Of a DNA stretch of 64,000 nucleotides, positions 23,071-37,377 are shown one piece after another. This stretch comes from Gnetum montanum (lineage: Eukaryota; Streptophyta; Gnetopsida; Gnetales; Gnetaceae). The stretch lies in assembly GCA_015680685.1 (NCBI GenBank), contig MNCI01021399.1, positions 709,873-773,872 on the forward strand, in the 5' to 3' direction. A model generated the notes under the pieces. That model had not been told where the DNA came from. It saw nothing but the letters and a program-made list of their open reading frames with translations, and made no database searches. Made by a program: the position numbers and the translations under genes. Each line of letters starts with the position of its first letter. Positions within the stretch are counted from its first letter, which is position 1.

Positions 23071-25777
23071 ATAAAAAATTTAGTGATGATACTGATTCTG
23101 TTGTTTACCAACATTACTATATAGTCTTTTATTTTATTTATGGTGAGAAAATTTCCATATTCAATTTTAATGGATTATAGCTAAGATAATCTTGGCGAAG
23201 AATTATATGATTAGAATACCTACCTTCATGAATCTTGCTTTGTTTTAACATTGGAATTGAGAGTTGTGTTGTTACCTTAATTTGGTTCTTTCTCAAGCCT
23301 GCTATTTTACTTCTTTTTTGTGTTTTCTTCCTTCTAACTTTGTTATAGGAAGGTTTTAGACCCCATTCTTGTACAACAATTATTAATTGTGTGGCCTCTT
23401 CTCTTATTTTACTAAAATTGAAATTTTATAATTTTTGTATTCACTCTACATCTATTAGAAAATAGAAATATATAGGCTAAGAGTTTGAAAACATCAGGAA
23501 AAAAATTACCAAATATTCTTGGTAACATTTGGAACAAATTAATCAAATTTGTCATTGTAATATCCCATCTATGTCTAATATGCTCTAATGCAAGACATTG
23601 CAAGAAAATGTGGGATTCATCTTTAATGTTATTTGAATAAAACTTGCAAAAAGAAGAAGAGCTATTGTAATTTCTTTGATTTGGGTAAATCTTCCTCTCA
23701 TTTATCTTCTTCCAATGATGGGTTAATAATTTTCAAATTTATGTTGATTTTTTGAGTTATTTTCATTTTCTTTAATGTTTGAATTTCTAAAGGTGAATTG
23801 AATTTTGTCTACTGCTACCCTTGAATCTACCTCCTCTGTCTCTTTCATTGGATAAATATGCTTAATTAAATGCATTATAGTTTCTTTAGCTTCATGGTCT
23901 AAAGAGTACAAATTTAGACTACTTATTCACCTACGCTGAGCATGTTTAAGTCTTTTAAAAGTATGATGTCCTCCATTGTATGTTCAAATTTTGGATCTAT
24001 AGAAAGGGCTTGACTAACCTTTGTACCTTTTTTCTAGATGAGCATCCTCAATTGTGTTCATCAACTTTCTTGATATTGATATACATTTTAGTAAAAAAAA
24101 ACTTTGAATGTTTTCATTGGGTTGGATTTCAAGGAAATCAAATTTTTGCTTATACAACAACTCTTATATTTGCTCATTCTCAAAATTATCTTTTAACTCT
24201 AATTGAAAAGTATCCTCTATATCTTTAGTTGTTTGATGAAGAGTAAGTCTAGATGATAAAATGTTTGATTCATTGTTAAGAATCATCTTTCTTTTGATTT
24301 CATATTCTCTAAGTTGATTTCTATTCAAGTCTTTAAGATTATGAATTATTTCAAATCCTTTTTGAAAAATTTCCTAGCAATCATTGAGTTCAAGTAATCC
24401 TTGCATAAGTCTAGATCATAGATTTAAATCTTATGATCTATTGAAGATAATTGAACATTCTAGACCATCTTTTGAATTCATTTAGAAGATTATAAGAAGG
24501 TAGTTGTAGCTTCAATACCATTGTTAAAGTTCAAAGCTATAAATGCAACTTGATGTAGTAGGAGTTGTTGATCTAATATGATAAAAATTAAATTTTTTTA
24601 TGAAAATGTGATTTGAATGAAACCCTCAAAAATTCACATTATTAAATGCAAGTCCACTACTAGGGGGTTACAAGTCATAATGAATGTTATTACTTAATTC
24701 TTAAAGGATAGGAGTGAGATGAAAATTTATAAAACTAGAGCATGAGTTGGGTGCTAGTAGGGAGTGCTTCCTTAGTACTAATGATGGTGGGATAGTTGTA
24801 TGCTAGTTGATGGTGATTGTTGTGAGGTAATACTAATCCTTGACTTATACATTTGAATGAGTTTTTGGATGATCTTAGGCTCATTTGAAAGCTCTTTCAA
24901 AGATCTATCTACTTACAAAATTTCATAAGAATTGGATGTAGTTTAATCAATGAAATAGATTCCAAAAATGTCTCCAAATCTGACTCTTTATCTTCCATAG
25001 AATAAAAAGAAATGATAAGTGTGACTTGATACTTTTGAATTATGACTAGAAAGTAATGTGTGATGATGAATAATAGCACTTGATGATGTAAAAGCTTGAA
25101 AATAATGTTGATTAATGAGGTGTTATGAAGGATGATGATGAGTTGTTGGAAATTGATGAAGATAATGAAAGTTTATTAATAAGAGTTGATGTAGGTGTTG
25201 AAATATGAAAAGAAAGTTGAGAATTTTGAGAGAGATTCAAACTAAATATTTATTTCTTTTCAAAAAGTGTTACATCATGATATGTCCCTTACAATTATAG
25301 GAAAATAGTGGTGCCATACTAGGGGATGATGGAAAGACATTTCCCATTAATAAAAATGAACAAATTAGAAGAAAAAAATGATGAATTAGGGTCAAAATAA
25401 TGTACATCTTTCCATCAAGTCATTAAATACTTAATTTATTTTTATTTTTTCCCTCTAGCTCCAATTGATGATAGAAAATAATATTAAAAGACTATGGTTC
25501 CTAAGGTTCAAAACAATCTAAGAAATACAACTTGCATTATATACTAGTATTAATAAAAAGCTACTTTAGATAATTAGAACCTCATTCCATTCATAAATGG
25601 AATACCATGATAAATGTGTTTAATATAAAATACTAGACCTACACCCAAATGTTTAACTTAAGGAAAGAAATTTAGGAATGGAAGTAGGACAACCATGAGT
25701 CGTTAGATGAAATATCGGGCAAGTATTACTCATTACTCCATTGATTCCTAGGCCATACGGTTTCTTCCAAAAGAATA
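23071..25777. other. Gene-free AT-rich DNA
   Basis: No intact gene. On the minus strand 23700-23412 reads DESHIFLQCLALEHIRHRW and neighbouring residues, which faintly recall the His/Cys tail of a LINE or transposase, with stops either side. The rest has no recognisable signature. Confidence 0.35.
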
Positions 25778-25855
25778 AATTTCATCATGTTTTTTATGAA
25801 ATTTGAAATTTCATCATGTTTTTTATGAAATTTGAAATTTCATCACTTTTTCATA
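25778..25855. repeat. Short tandem repeat of hairpin unit
   Basis: A ~30-bp unit containing TTTCATCATGTTTTTTATGAAA occurs two and a half times. TTTCAT and ATGAAA make each unit a small hairpin. Confidence 0.7.
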
Positions 25856-26039
25856 ATTTTCTCAACTAGAGCAAGTTTGAATATGGAATTGTCAAACCTT
25901 CATTAGCTCTAGGTTTTTGATGTTTTTTATAGTCAAGAACGTCAATGTCTCCTATACCAAGGCCCACTTACTCTAGCTTGGCCCTAGGATATTGGCATCT
26001 ACATGTAATCATCCCAAACATCAGTTCCAACTAGAAGAT

Positions 26040-28500
26040 ATTACCTAACTTCTAATAGGTAACATCTAGGTGATGGCCAGTGTTAGTGTTAATGTCATCT
26101 ATATACAAAACATCAAAATCCTACTCTTTTACATTTCTTTGAGCCATAAAAATGCTTCTAAAACTTATCACTAATGGCCTTGGTGATGACCAATGTTAGT
26201 CCCAACATCAACATTATCCCCAAAGGCTTGAAATTAGGATCTTAAGTCTAGATTATGCTTAGGTATTGTTGATATTAATGTCACCTTCATCATCATTGTA
26301 AAACATAGTGTTAATAATAAAAAAAAATCCAAGTTTACAAACTCGGATTCTAAAATTTCTAGACTTACCAAAGATTATGAATACCAAATTCAAGTAGTTC
26401 AAATGGGTAGATATTTCAAGACTTAAAGCTTTTCTTTGAATTTTGAGAGTGAAAAGAACATGAATATCATTGTTTATAAGATCTCTTTGGTCATCAACAA
26501 GTTCTAGAAATCCTTCATTAGGCTTTCTTCAATATTTGAGCTAGCCTCTGTAGAGTTCTTTATCAATGTTACCATTGTTGACATTCCTTGGTGACACTAG
26601 CATCATTGTTAGTGTCACTAAATTAGTGCTTAAATGAAATATTATTCTTCAATCACCATCTTTGCATCCAACTTCAATTTGCCATTTATATTTCATTTAA
26701 TCCCAAAACTATGGCCTAATATTATCTGAATCTTATTTATAGCTTTGTCTATGTACATATCATACTTAGAATATTATTTTCTCTTCCTCATGAGGATCAT
26801 TGTGTATCAAGAATAAAGTATTATGTATTCTTTAGGAGATAAAGATCTTAACCTCTTTCCATATATCAATGTCCTGCATGATTTACTTTTGTTGTAAGAC
26901 TATTGATTTAGAAACTTCAAGCTATGAATTTTGTTCTAGTAGGCAATGCTAAGTTATAAAGTTTTGATTTAATTATATATCTTAGGGTGTAGCTATATTT
27001 TAATTATTTTGGGTTCCAACACATCCCTACTTTTATCAATTCTCATATTTCTATTTACTACTATTGTCACTTATATATTTACTTGATTACTTATCTCACA
27101 TCATTTCACCTATTATTTCCAATCATGAGTGGGAGGCATATTTAATTGGTAGACTATCCTCCTTCATTTCTTTAGCATCAATTTATCAAGGGTTATATCA
27201 CTCTTAAGACTATTTACAGTTGTGAGTGTTATGTCCACTTTTTTAATTCATCAAGAAATGAGTTAAGTGTAATTTTGACATTATTCCACGTAATTACAAG
27301 CATCAAATGTCACCAATTTAATACTTTATGCCACATCCATTGTTCTTGGAGGCCTCCAAGCATCATCTAAGTTCATAACCCAACTTATGAACATCATTCT
27401 TAGTGATCCCCAGAAAGCTCTAAAATCACAATTTTTCTAAGTTCTAGAGTTTATTCAAATTCTGCATTAGCTACAACCTTGTTAAAATCCTCCCACAAAA
27501 CTAATTTTTTGAGCCAAATTAGATCTCAAATAATACATCTTAGGCTTACACAACATTATGGGAATTAAATTTGGTCATTTTGGATAGTTTGACACTAGAA
27601 TCCTAAGATCCAAAGAAATCTAACTTTGGGTCGAAGTTGAAGCTAATGTTAGTGTTAGTAGCATATTCATGGTCTTGGGCATTTCCAAGGTATATCTCAC
27701 ATGTAGTTTGCCTCATCTCCTATCTTCCCATGCTTTTGAAAACCTGTCGATGTTAGTTTTGGTAATCAAAATGATGATTTTAGTAGTTTCTAAGGTAACT
27801 TTGAAAGTTTTAAAGTTAGATATTTTTCTAACTTTGTAGGTGAAGTTGATATTGATGTTAGCATCAACATCATCATGATCCAAGTAGCTTGGGATTTAGA
27901 TTTTACACCTTTTCCTCAGCTCAGCAAGCTCCTCAACACCCTACAGACTTCATTCTAGCATATTTTGGTATTAGTTTTAGCATCCTAGAAGCTAACAAGG
28001 TTAACTTAAAAAAGTTCACAAATTTTTCTACATACCTTACTAATGCTAGCATCAACACTTATGGAATCCAAACCTTAACTTCCATGCACATCTTGTTCAC
28101 CATCTAATAGTGTCTCCTAGTCTCCCAGGTCTTTCAACATTATGTTTGCAACATTTAGCTTCAATTCAGACATCAAACATGGCTTCAAAAATCTCAAATG
28201 GAAACTTGGATAAAATTCTTAAAATTCTAAGTATGGTGATGCAAATGCTAACATTAGTGTTAGCATCAATTTCACCATCATAAAAACCATCAATGTGACA
28301 TCATCTACCATTGCTTTGATGTTTAGTAGTATCCCCCAGACTCATGAGCATTTAAGTAGCATCTCAACACTATTTAGTATTAATTCAGGCATCAAACAAA
28401 GCTTCATAATGTAGGAATCAATACTTGGGATAATTTAGGAAAATTTTCCTAGGTGTTGGTAACATTGACATTGACATCAACATCAACATCACTTATCTAA
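26040..28500. repeat. Degenerate ~200-bp repeats with GTTAGTGTTAGCATCAAC motif
   Basis: A motif like GTTAGTGTTAGCATCAAC recurs near 27648, 27852, 28030, 28245 and 28460, so about every 180-220 bp. Between motifs a second block recurs (TCAACA...TATTAATTCAGGCATCAAAC and variants). Looser instances lie near 26085, 26195, 26265 and 26585. Identity is low; this looks like an old tandem array. No gene here. Confidence 0.5.
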
Positions 28501-29400
28501 GTTGCTAGACTTCATAAGTTTGAAGGTCAAACTTACTATTTTGAACTCTAAGATAAAGTTTGAAAAAGTAGGACTTAACTCAAATTTCAAAATTAGCAAT
28601 CCTAAAATGGAATTAGTAATCATAAGCTTATAAGTATAGGATTTAAATCACAAATTCCAAGTTAATTTTCTTGAGACCCTGAGTACATTTTCAATATTTC
28701 AAGAGATCATGAGCATATGCAGTAGATCTTCCACCATCACCAATATGCTCCATGACCATAGATGCACCTCCAAGACTAGCATGGACATGTCTTTAGCATC
28801 ACATGATAAGTGTTAACATTGGTTCCCAAAGATAGAAATTTCTAGCCTTCAACATCACCTTCCAAAGATAGAATTTTTCATGTTCCAATATCAACACTAG
28901 GGAACTTAGTGAAAATGATCCTATTTTAACTTTGAATTGATTCTAAATCATTCATGTGACTTCTTCATTCATCTACCTATCCTCTAGAGGTTTAAAATCC
29001 TCCATAAAAATCATATTTTTCTCTAGAATCAAGCTTATTTCATTAGTTTTTTTATATTTACATTTTTACAAACATATGTATTTTGGCCCTCCTTAGAAGG
29101 TGAATAATCATATTTGTGAGGTAATAAAGAATTTCTATTATTTGAGGAGGGAATCTAAATTCTTTTCCAATATCATAGTATCTCGTACTTAATATCCTAT
29201 GCTATTTATGCATGTTTTTATACTTAGTTTTGATTTCATCACTCCTAGTTCATTCCATACTTAGTTAATTTTCAACATTTTATACTTAGTCATTTTTCTA
29301 CCATTCTAAAAATTAGCCATTTTTAGAAAAATAAAACCCAATGTTTTTATCATTCCCCTACCATTTTTGGTACATGTGCAATGGGCTTAGTCTATATTTG
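28501..29400. other. Gene-free DNA
   Basis: AT-rich, no ORF with recognisable content, no clear repeat boundary. It could be the decayed 5' end of the element whose gag lies downstream. Confidence 0.35.
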
Positions 29401-29749
29401 ATCGGAGATTCATGCACTATCCATTCATTATCATTGACTTAGAAAAGGTTATATCAAGTTAAAGACAATTTGTGGCCATGGATTGAGTACTCTAACACTT
29501 AGTTTAGGGAAGTGTTTTGTAGATTTAAGAAGAATGATTTTTTAGGAACATTTTTGATATTATAAGAAGGGCCAACATAGTTTCTAGTATCTCAAACCTA
29601 TAACCTAGTAATGTATAGGTCCTTTCTAGCACTTAAAATTTTTCTTACTTTTCTCATTCTTACTTGGTTCAATTTCTTGTTTGCACTTGATCTTATTTTC
29701 TTCTAAGTGTGTGTAGGAAAATTGTTGATATTATGTTAGGACATGGATC

Positions 29750-32645
29750 TGACTTTCCTCATACTTATTAAATTTATAAATTGATGAAGGAATGGAAGGC
29801 ATAGGATCTTATGTCATTCATAATACAACATGATTATAAGGTTACATACTCTAAGTGGGAACTGAGGATTACAATTCTTAAGAATGAACCAAGAAGAATG
29901 GTAGCATATGAATATGTCAATAGCTTAGGACCTTTCTTGCCTAATCTAAACCATCTTGTTGAGCTACCTTTGTTTAACTAATCAACACTAGCAGAATACC
30001 TAATTATCAAGAATGGGGTCCAAGTAATGGAAAGCACTATTAGAAATCATCTCATCAAAAATCCCAACATTAATGTTAGTAGTAGAAACTACTAGTTCTA
30101 AGACCAACATAGTGAGCATAGTGGGGACATCAATATTGATGATGGTGATAAGGAGAAACCTCCTTATGTCTCTTTTCCTACAAATCATTTTCATCTACCA
30201 AATAATCCCACTATATAGCATGTAAACCTCATAGGTTTTACCAACATGTTATCAATTCTCATACCTCAAAATGTCTTTCTTGCACTACCTATTTCTATTA
30301 ACACTATTATCATAGTCTCACTTGCAACCACTATTCCTCTTTCTTATAGCCTATTCAAAACACTGTTGTTGTTAACCCCACTCTTCCAATACTAATGCAA
30401 AACATTAATCCAACTTTGAATTTCATTTTAGTTTCTACTATATATAGTGGTAGTGTAGAAATTCAAGGTTTCCACGCCATTTCTACCTACCTCAAATCAA
30501 ATTCCCTAGTACTATGTTGCATCATCATTATTCATATCTATTATTTAACCCAATATGCTCACTTAGAGCATAGAACTTGTAACTACCTTCATTTCATCCT
30601 TGTCTAGAGTCCCTCTAGAATTAATTTTATTATTGTAGGGTCTTTCTAGTAGGTTATAAGCAAATGAGAACTAAGAGAGCCATCACATTACATGGAAGTA
30701 GTCCTATTGTGTTACTAGCCAATCTTCTTGTGAATCCTATTAGTCCCTTGACCTTACTAACTTAGGTTTCAAAGGGTGTCTCACTACCCAATTTCACTAA
30801 GTAGAATGAGGAATCTAATCCCATCATTAATGTTATCACTTTCTATAATAAATGCATGCTTTTGGTTGTCTACTGAGATACCATGCTCTGAAATTTTTCT
30901 AACTCCCTAACAAGAAAAGCTCTTGAGTGGTACTAATTGCTCTCCCATAGTTCTATCACAACACTTGAGCATCTATTCACGGCTTTTGTAGAAAGATTCA
31001 AGTACAACATTATTAATGGTGTCATCCTACAAGAGTTCCTTATCATCAAATAAGCTCACAGTGTATCCATCTCTAAATTCATCTCTAGATGAATATATGT
31101 CACTATGGAGGTTACACATCCTTTACCTAATGAATAGCTGTTGGATATCTTTGAGGAAGCATTGAATGACTTCATTAGTGGTAATTTATCTATCTTAAGC
31201 CACTCAACCTCCATGATGCCATCACTGTGATCAAACACATTGAAGAGATGACCATCCAATGAAATGATCTTGAATGGATAAATTTTCACAATAGGGTGAA
31301 TAAGATGGCTAATAAAGATAAAGCCTTTCAAAATGTGGGTTAAATGGTAGTTTCCATGGACCAACCTACTCCAAGTTCAACATCTAACAATAATAACAAT
31401 GGTGGAAATAGGAATGTAAATCTTAAACCTAACAACAATAGATAGAACATGTTCAAAAATGGGTAAATGAAACCACAAAAGGATATGTTGAAGTACCACA
31501 AGTTTTCTATGACAAATATTAAATTGTATAACATGTTATTAAAGGAGGAGCATGTAAGTCTAAAGTAGGTGTTAGAATAAAAGAGTCTATTTCAAAAGGC
31601 TTTAAACTTTGGCAAGTGATCCTTCCCAACATGTGGTAGGTGATCCCTAGGTTCGTAAGTGGTATAATCCTAACAAGTTTTATTATTACCACAAAGTGGT
31701 AGAGGATTGTAATACTCTTAAAGATGATGTATAGGAACTCATGGAAAGGGGAGAAATTATGTTTAATAATCGCATGTGACCTATCAACTAGAACATGCAA
31801 ATCTTCCAAGATCCATTAAATACCCATTCAAGAAGGATTTTTGCATTTCACTTGGATAATAATGAAAATTGTCAAAAATCACCCTTTATAGTTCAATTGG
31901 AACCCTCTCAGACCAACTCCCTCATACCTCTCTAGTTGAATCAATCAAGACCTAAGAAACCTTTTATTATTAACCTTCCATGGAATGAAGTAACTTTCTC
32001 ATCTTACTCCCAAAATATTAGTAAAATCTCTTTGTCATTGGCCTAACTCCTCATCACAATGAAGACTACAACTATTTCATTTTATAATTTTTTATCCATA
32101 ATTTCCTCCAAGAAACAATCTCCATTTGCCAATACCACATAAACTTATTGATTTCCCTTCAATTTTACCCTATGTTATCCTTTCTCTTACATGAATTTTT
32201 CTCTTCGAAGTCATCTAAGCCTTGTTCACTTCCTACTCCTTTCTCACCTATTAAGATCCTAATGAAAGCATAAAAGAAGGCTAAGTAGAAAAAAGGAAAA
32301 GGCAAGGAGTAAGAATCCAAGTAGGTTATTTCAAATAAAAAAAGGGTCTTATCTCAAGCAAATCAAGATTTAACTCCTTCATTTCCTATTGTCATTTTGA
32401 CTCCTAAATTAACAAATGTCACTCCTTCTACATTATTAGCTAAGGAGGTCACACTTAGGAGTAAATCTTTGCCCCAAATTGTAGCTATCGTGATGTTAAA
32501 AGAAACTAACCTTTCCTTCTTTCACCTCATTTTAACTTATAAGAAACATTGCTTGGCATTGGAAGAGTTTTTCAAATCAATCACAATTCCATTTGACATT
32601 CAACCTCATTCTCAAGTAATGTCCTTTGTTGTCAATGATCTTTGA
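29750..32645 (+). pseudogene. Gag of a second Ty3/gypsy family (5' fragment)
   Basis: The plus-strand reading has a retrotransposon Gag core at about 30880-31160: SNSLTRKALEWY, ITTLEHLFTAFVERFKYNI and EVTHPLPNE..LLDIFEEALNDFI. Downstream, 31670-31770 reads NKFYYYHKVVEDCNTLKDDV and ELMERGEIM, the Gag tail pattern seen before protease in plant Ty3/gypsy elements. The last open piece, 32397-32645 (82 aa), ends abruptly at the repeat starting 32646, so protease and the rest of pol are missing. Many stops. It differs clearly from the Gag of elements 1 and 2, so it is another family. Confidence 0.6.
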
Positions 32646-32870
32646 AACCACATTCTAAGCTTGTTGGGACCTTGTGAGGTAAAGTGGTTTTGCAATGTTG
32701 AAATACTCTAAAGTGAAGCTTAGAGCTTGTATAGGTTATTATGCCCTTCAAACCACATTTTGAACAAATAAAGTTCAAAGGTGTGTAAGGATTCTATCCT
32801 CTAAGTGTGGATGTAAGAAAGTTGGAAAACCACGTAAAATTTGGTGTGCTTTTTGTGTTTGGAGCATTTT
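32646..32870 (+). repeat. Dispersed repeat, left half, split by element 2
   Basis: Matches the minus strand of 525-812 and resumes at 43463. Its last five bases (32866-32870, ATTTT) are the target duplication of element 2. Confidence 0.75.
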
Positions 32871-33717
32871 TAATAAATCATGTTTTTCAATGCTCTAATA
32901 TTAGGGTGGCTGCAAAATGGATACACAATATTGTGGCCTAAGATGTGATATCGTACATTCGATATCATAGGGTTACTCTTTGATCTATAAATATAGTTTC
33001 CAAGCACATAATTGGGAGTATTTTTTGGCAGTCAAGTAGAAAAACTCTTGCAGTTTGTCCATTTAAAAGTTAGAATATTTTCCAAGTGCCCATAGTAGGA
33101 GGTCTAAGTGTGAATGGATCTTGATTCAAGCCATGATATACTTGAGCACACCATTATGTTGGAAATAAAGATGAACTCTTTGATTCATTCCTTGCAGCAC
33201 TTGAGACTTTCTTTCTTATGAATTTATATTTTATGCAATTTACGTAAATATCATTTATGTAGTAATTAATTTTGATCAATCAAGAAAATCATTAAAATAC
33301 ACAAGCACGACCTCTTCGAACATACGTGTGACACTTGGTAGCTAAGAAATGATTAGCATTTGACAACATAGTAGTGTTCACATAAAGTTTAGGATCTGTC
33401 CAAGAAGTGGAAACGGTTACTTGTGTTGGGGTAGATTAGACCATAGTTTACTTAGCATTTAATCACTCTTACTTTCATTCTTGTTCTAGGCAAATAATTT
33501 GATAAAAACACAAAATAATAAAAATCTTACACCTCAGTCACACTTAACCGTACAATTGTACTCCACAAGTGGGATTGGGAAGACAACGAACGGGCAACAC
33601 ACATACATTATTTAGCTCTAGCGTAGTTAGTAATTATAGTCTATGCAATTCGATTGGATCACATGTGAATGCTTGTGATTCGTATGGTTGAGCATAGGGG
33701 TACCTTGCTACTCATCA
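32871..33717 (+). repeat. Element 2 5' LTR
   Basis: 847 bp from TAATAAATCATG (TG decayed to TA) to GCTACTCATCA. A TATA box lies in CTATAAATATAG near 32985. Compared with the 3' LTR it keeps about 40 bp near 33555 that the other lacks. Confidence 0.9.
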
Positions 33718-33718
33718 T

Positions 33719-33736
33719 TGGCATCGTTGTCAAGGA
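33719..33736 (+). other. Element 2 primer binding site
   Basis: TGGCATCGTTGTCAAGGA, two bases after the LTR. All five differences from the tRNA-Asp-type consensus as I recall it are C-to-T or G-to-A, as expected from decay of methylated cytosines. Confidence 0.75.
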
Positions 33737-33874
33737 TTGTAGTTCTTGGTGTGCTATCTAAACCCAATGAAACTTAGTAATCTTGTTGTTCAAACCCTAA
33801 GAGTCAAATCCCATGAAAACAAAAATTATTATCATTAAATTAAATCTCAACTACACACTGTTTATTAACATAAA

Positions 33875-35750
33875 ATGTCTTCTTCTCATAGGAGCCCATC
33901 TCTACCTAGGGCAGTTCAGGTGCCTTAACAATACTGAGTGGTATATGCTCATCTCGATGAGTATGTACTAGACTTTACCTTCATCTTGCATCAAGATGAA
34001 CTGATGTGGTGGTGTGATATGGAAGGCAACATTATGTTGCCATTTGATCGATCTATTCTAGCTATGCTCCAGCTAATGCTTGCACAATGTGGGCTTCAAC
34101 ATCTCCATGGAGAATACAAGATGTGAGATCCCAACTCAAGGGATTATCATCCCATTGAAGCAAAAAGATTAAGGGATTAGCAGCTATAGCACTAGCATGA
34201 GCTTGTGAAGGGTAAGGGGTCAAATATCTTTCCACCTTTGCTTGGTCCAATTAATGAAAGTGACCACTTCTTTAGTGATTCTTCTCTCTTTGACTTTGTT
34301 CAAGGAGCCCTCAACTAGAATGTATAATCCATAATCCATAATCCAAGTTCTAGTCAAAACAGATCCAATAACAAAAATGGATATAGATAAGTAAGTCAAG
34401 AAAAGGGGACAAAGGAGATCATGATTGTGATCGTGGTCATGAGAATTGAAGGAAGGGTGATAGGTATTAGTGCAGAGCAAGTTCCCCTTCTTCTTCCCCT
34501 TCATCGTCATCGTCGCCTTCTTCATCTAGTTCAGATTGTGGCCATAGCAGAAATAACCATGATGGAGGTGACCGATAGGACCTAACAATAGAAGGAACCA
34601 TCAATACAATCATGATCGAAGACATGGGCAATTTAGAGAGGCCCATCATCAAGAAAGAAGGGCTAGTAGAGAACATCATAGGCACCACCATCATGGAATT
34701 GATGAACCTTTACTTGCTACTTGGGGCATGTTGAATATTACAGAGGTTGTGAGGATTTCAACAAGGCATGTGAAGGATAGCAGAATAAAGAGGTTGAATA
34801 TGAACAACATCCCTTAGTTCGAGGGAGGATATGATGTTGATTCGTAAAATCATCTTTAGGTCTTCTAGGATGCATGTGCTTTGCAGAATATTGAAAATGA
34901 CTAGCAAAAACCAAAATTATTTCCAAGGACACTCATAAAGGAAGCAGAAAATTGGTATCGATCCTTGGAACCAGAATCAATCAGGCAGTGGAGTACGATG
35001 TTAGAGTTATTCAATGATAAATATCAAACGTACTCCTGAGTATCCAATCTAAGGAAACAAATTCAAGGGTGGAAATAAAGGAATCATGAGCCTTTGGATG
35101 CTACTATTGGTCGATACTACTCTATGTTGCATAGGTGTCTCAGCCATGGATACTTTTATCTTGATCAGCTTCGCCATATCATAGAAAGGTTATGGTCTGA
35201 AACTAGGAAAACCCTTGGCATCTATGCTCAAGAGAGATTGATAGAGTTAAGTGTTCATCAAATTTAAAAATTAATTGAGTAGGTAGCCAAGGAGGAGGGA
35301 GAATTGAGAAAATGTAAAAGTGCAGAGGAATACAATAGAGACCCTACTATTCAGAAAAGGGCGTTTAATTTTATGACAGTGAGGATGAATTCGTCAGAGA
35401 TGATATGGTTAATCAAAAAACCTTACCATTCCAAAACTTGCAATCAGAAATCATAGCTAAGGTTGATCAATTATGGGACTCTATGGACAATAGGTTTCAA
35501 GCTATTTTAAAAATTGCTAAAGAGTCTAAGGAGCAAGGTGGTGAGCATGAGCGTCAGAGACATAAGGAGGCTGAACATGCCATATCTAAGGATAAATATA
35601 AAATGCCTATGAATAGTAATTCAGATGATGATGGCAAGTGTGATGTCTGCCAGTATGAACATCCTAAGGGATGTTGTCCAGTTGTGTCACATTTGCAAGA
35701 ATTTGGGGTGTATTCCTTACATCCATGACTTGCATAAAGGCAAACACGTA
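33875..35750 (+). pseudogene. Element 2 gag (broken)
   Basis: Starts at ATG 33875 (MSSSHRSPSLPRA) and soon meets stops. The Gag core lies at 34920-35270: KLFPRTLIKEAENWYRSL, MLELFNDKYQTYS, GRYYSMLHRCLSHGYF and TRKTLGIYAQERL. A frameshift near 35365 separates it from the 35405-35728 ORF, which has a charged, helix-prone stretch followed by a zinc knuckle CDVCQYEHPKGCCP (CX2CX3HX4C, one residue shorter than the canonical CX2CX4HX4C). A Pro/Gln/Tyr-rich tail follows to about 36340. The product would have been the particle protein. Confidence 0.8.
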
Positions 35751-36352
35751 AAATATTGCCTTATCCACAAGGCAATCCTCGACAGTTCCACCAACCACAA
35801 CAATACTATCCAAGTGGAACTCCTCTGCAACCCTATGAATTGTACTAGTAGTGGCAGCAACCATAATCTTGGGCATTGCCACCTCCAAGATAACAATACT
35901 CTTATCAGCAATCAAATCCCTATGGTTACTATGTTTAGGAACTTTCATCTCCAAGGGACTCCTCTAGTCATGTTGCTACTTACCAACCTCACCACTACCC
36001 TCTTGAAACATACCAATCATGCTATCCAAGAAGGGATGCCACCTACTACCCTCATGGACCTCCTATTCCTACACCTACTCCTCCACCTCCTACAAAGCTA
36101 CTACCTACTCTGTCCATGCAAGGTGAATTACTTGCACAACCATAGCAAATAAATGCTACAAGGGTAGTTAATCTACAATCGATTAACCCATCAAGCGGGT
36201 TAGAACCATGAACAAAGAAAATACCCTTCTTTCGACCTCGTAGTTCACCAAAGTCTTCAGACACATTGGTGGTTGGTAACCCTACTCCTCCAACTTCCTC
36301 TATTTCCTCTCTATCCAAGTCCCCTTCAAACCAAAATCCTTCTTGAATCCAA

Positions 36353-36800
36353 ATGTTGACATATGTTGTATCCGATTGGATTCAAGCTAGTAACTTGCCC
36401 AGAAAATTAGCTAATCTCAGGAGTCCCCTAGTTTACTTGCAAATTTCTAGGAATGAACCTTGTAAAGCTCTTCTTAACTCTAGTTTGAGTGTTAATTTGA
36501 TCTCGCATGAGATGTATACAATGCAGAACATTCCTCCCTTGAAGAAGAGCAACATCTAGCTAGAATTGGCAAACCAATCCATCACTATTCCATTGGGACT
36601 GGTTGAGGACATCATCATCATCATTGGTGGGTGGTCATATTTTGCTAATTTCCTAGTAATCAAAGTGGAGAATTGCAAGGGGGACTTTCCAATTATTATG
36701 GGAAGGGTGTGGCTAAGTACTATTGATGCCAAAATGGACATTAGAGATCTTTCCTTAGAAATATATAAAAAAATGAATTTGGAAAGATTAAGAAGAAGAG
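36353..36800 (+). pseudogene. Element 2 protease (active site lost)
   Basis: A retropepsin-like region. KALLNSSLSVNLIS stands where the family has the D-S/T-G active site, so the catalytic Asp is Asn and the Gly is lost. After a stop at 36557, the C-terminal half reads ITIPLGLVEDI, FLVIKVENCKGDFPIIMGR and WLSTIDAKMDI, matching the usual flap and PIILGRPWL-type strand. It would have cleaved Gag-Pol; here it cannot be active. Confidence 0.75.
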
Positions 36801-37377
36801 AGTTCCATGTATCACGTACAATGATTCAGGGTACCATTGTGTGCAGAAGTTATGGTTAGTAAAGCAAACATCTATCTCTACATGTAAGTAGTGTGCCTTA
36901 GAAGCTAATATCTAGAGATGTCTGTACTCAACAACCACAAAATAAGAAGGCACCCAGTGGCTGACAGCTAATTCTAGCAGTAGTACATTATGAATGGAAC
37001 CTACTAAGGGCCTAATGTACAAATATGTTGCAAGTATGGATGAACTCAAGCAAGTTCATCACTAGCTCTCCAAAGGAGCAAATGATGATGTTAATGAGGG
37101 CAAGTTAGAAATTCCTAACAATTTCAAATAAGAGCCCCTTGAATTGAAGACACTACTAGCTAGAATGGAGTACATATTTTTAAAAAGTGGGAGGCTGACT
37201 ATCATTAACGCTAAGCTTGCTACTGAATAGAAAAGAAAGTTGATAAAAGTTATGGAAAAATTGTCAACAGCCTTCACCTGGTTATATTCCAAACTCATTG
37301 GGATAGATCCAAAAATATGTTAGCACCAAATATACATTGACCTCATCGTCAAGTTGAAATGATAGTTGTAGCGGCAT

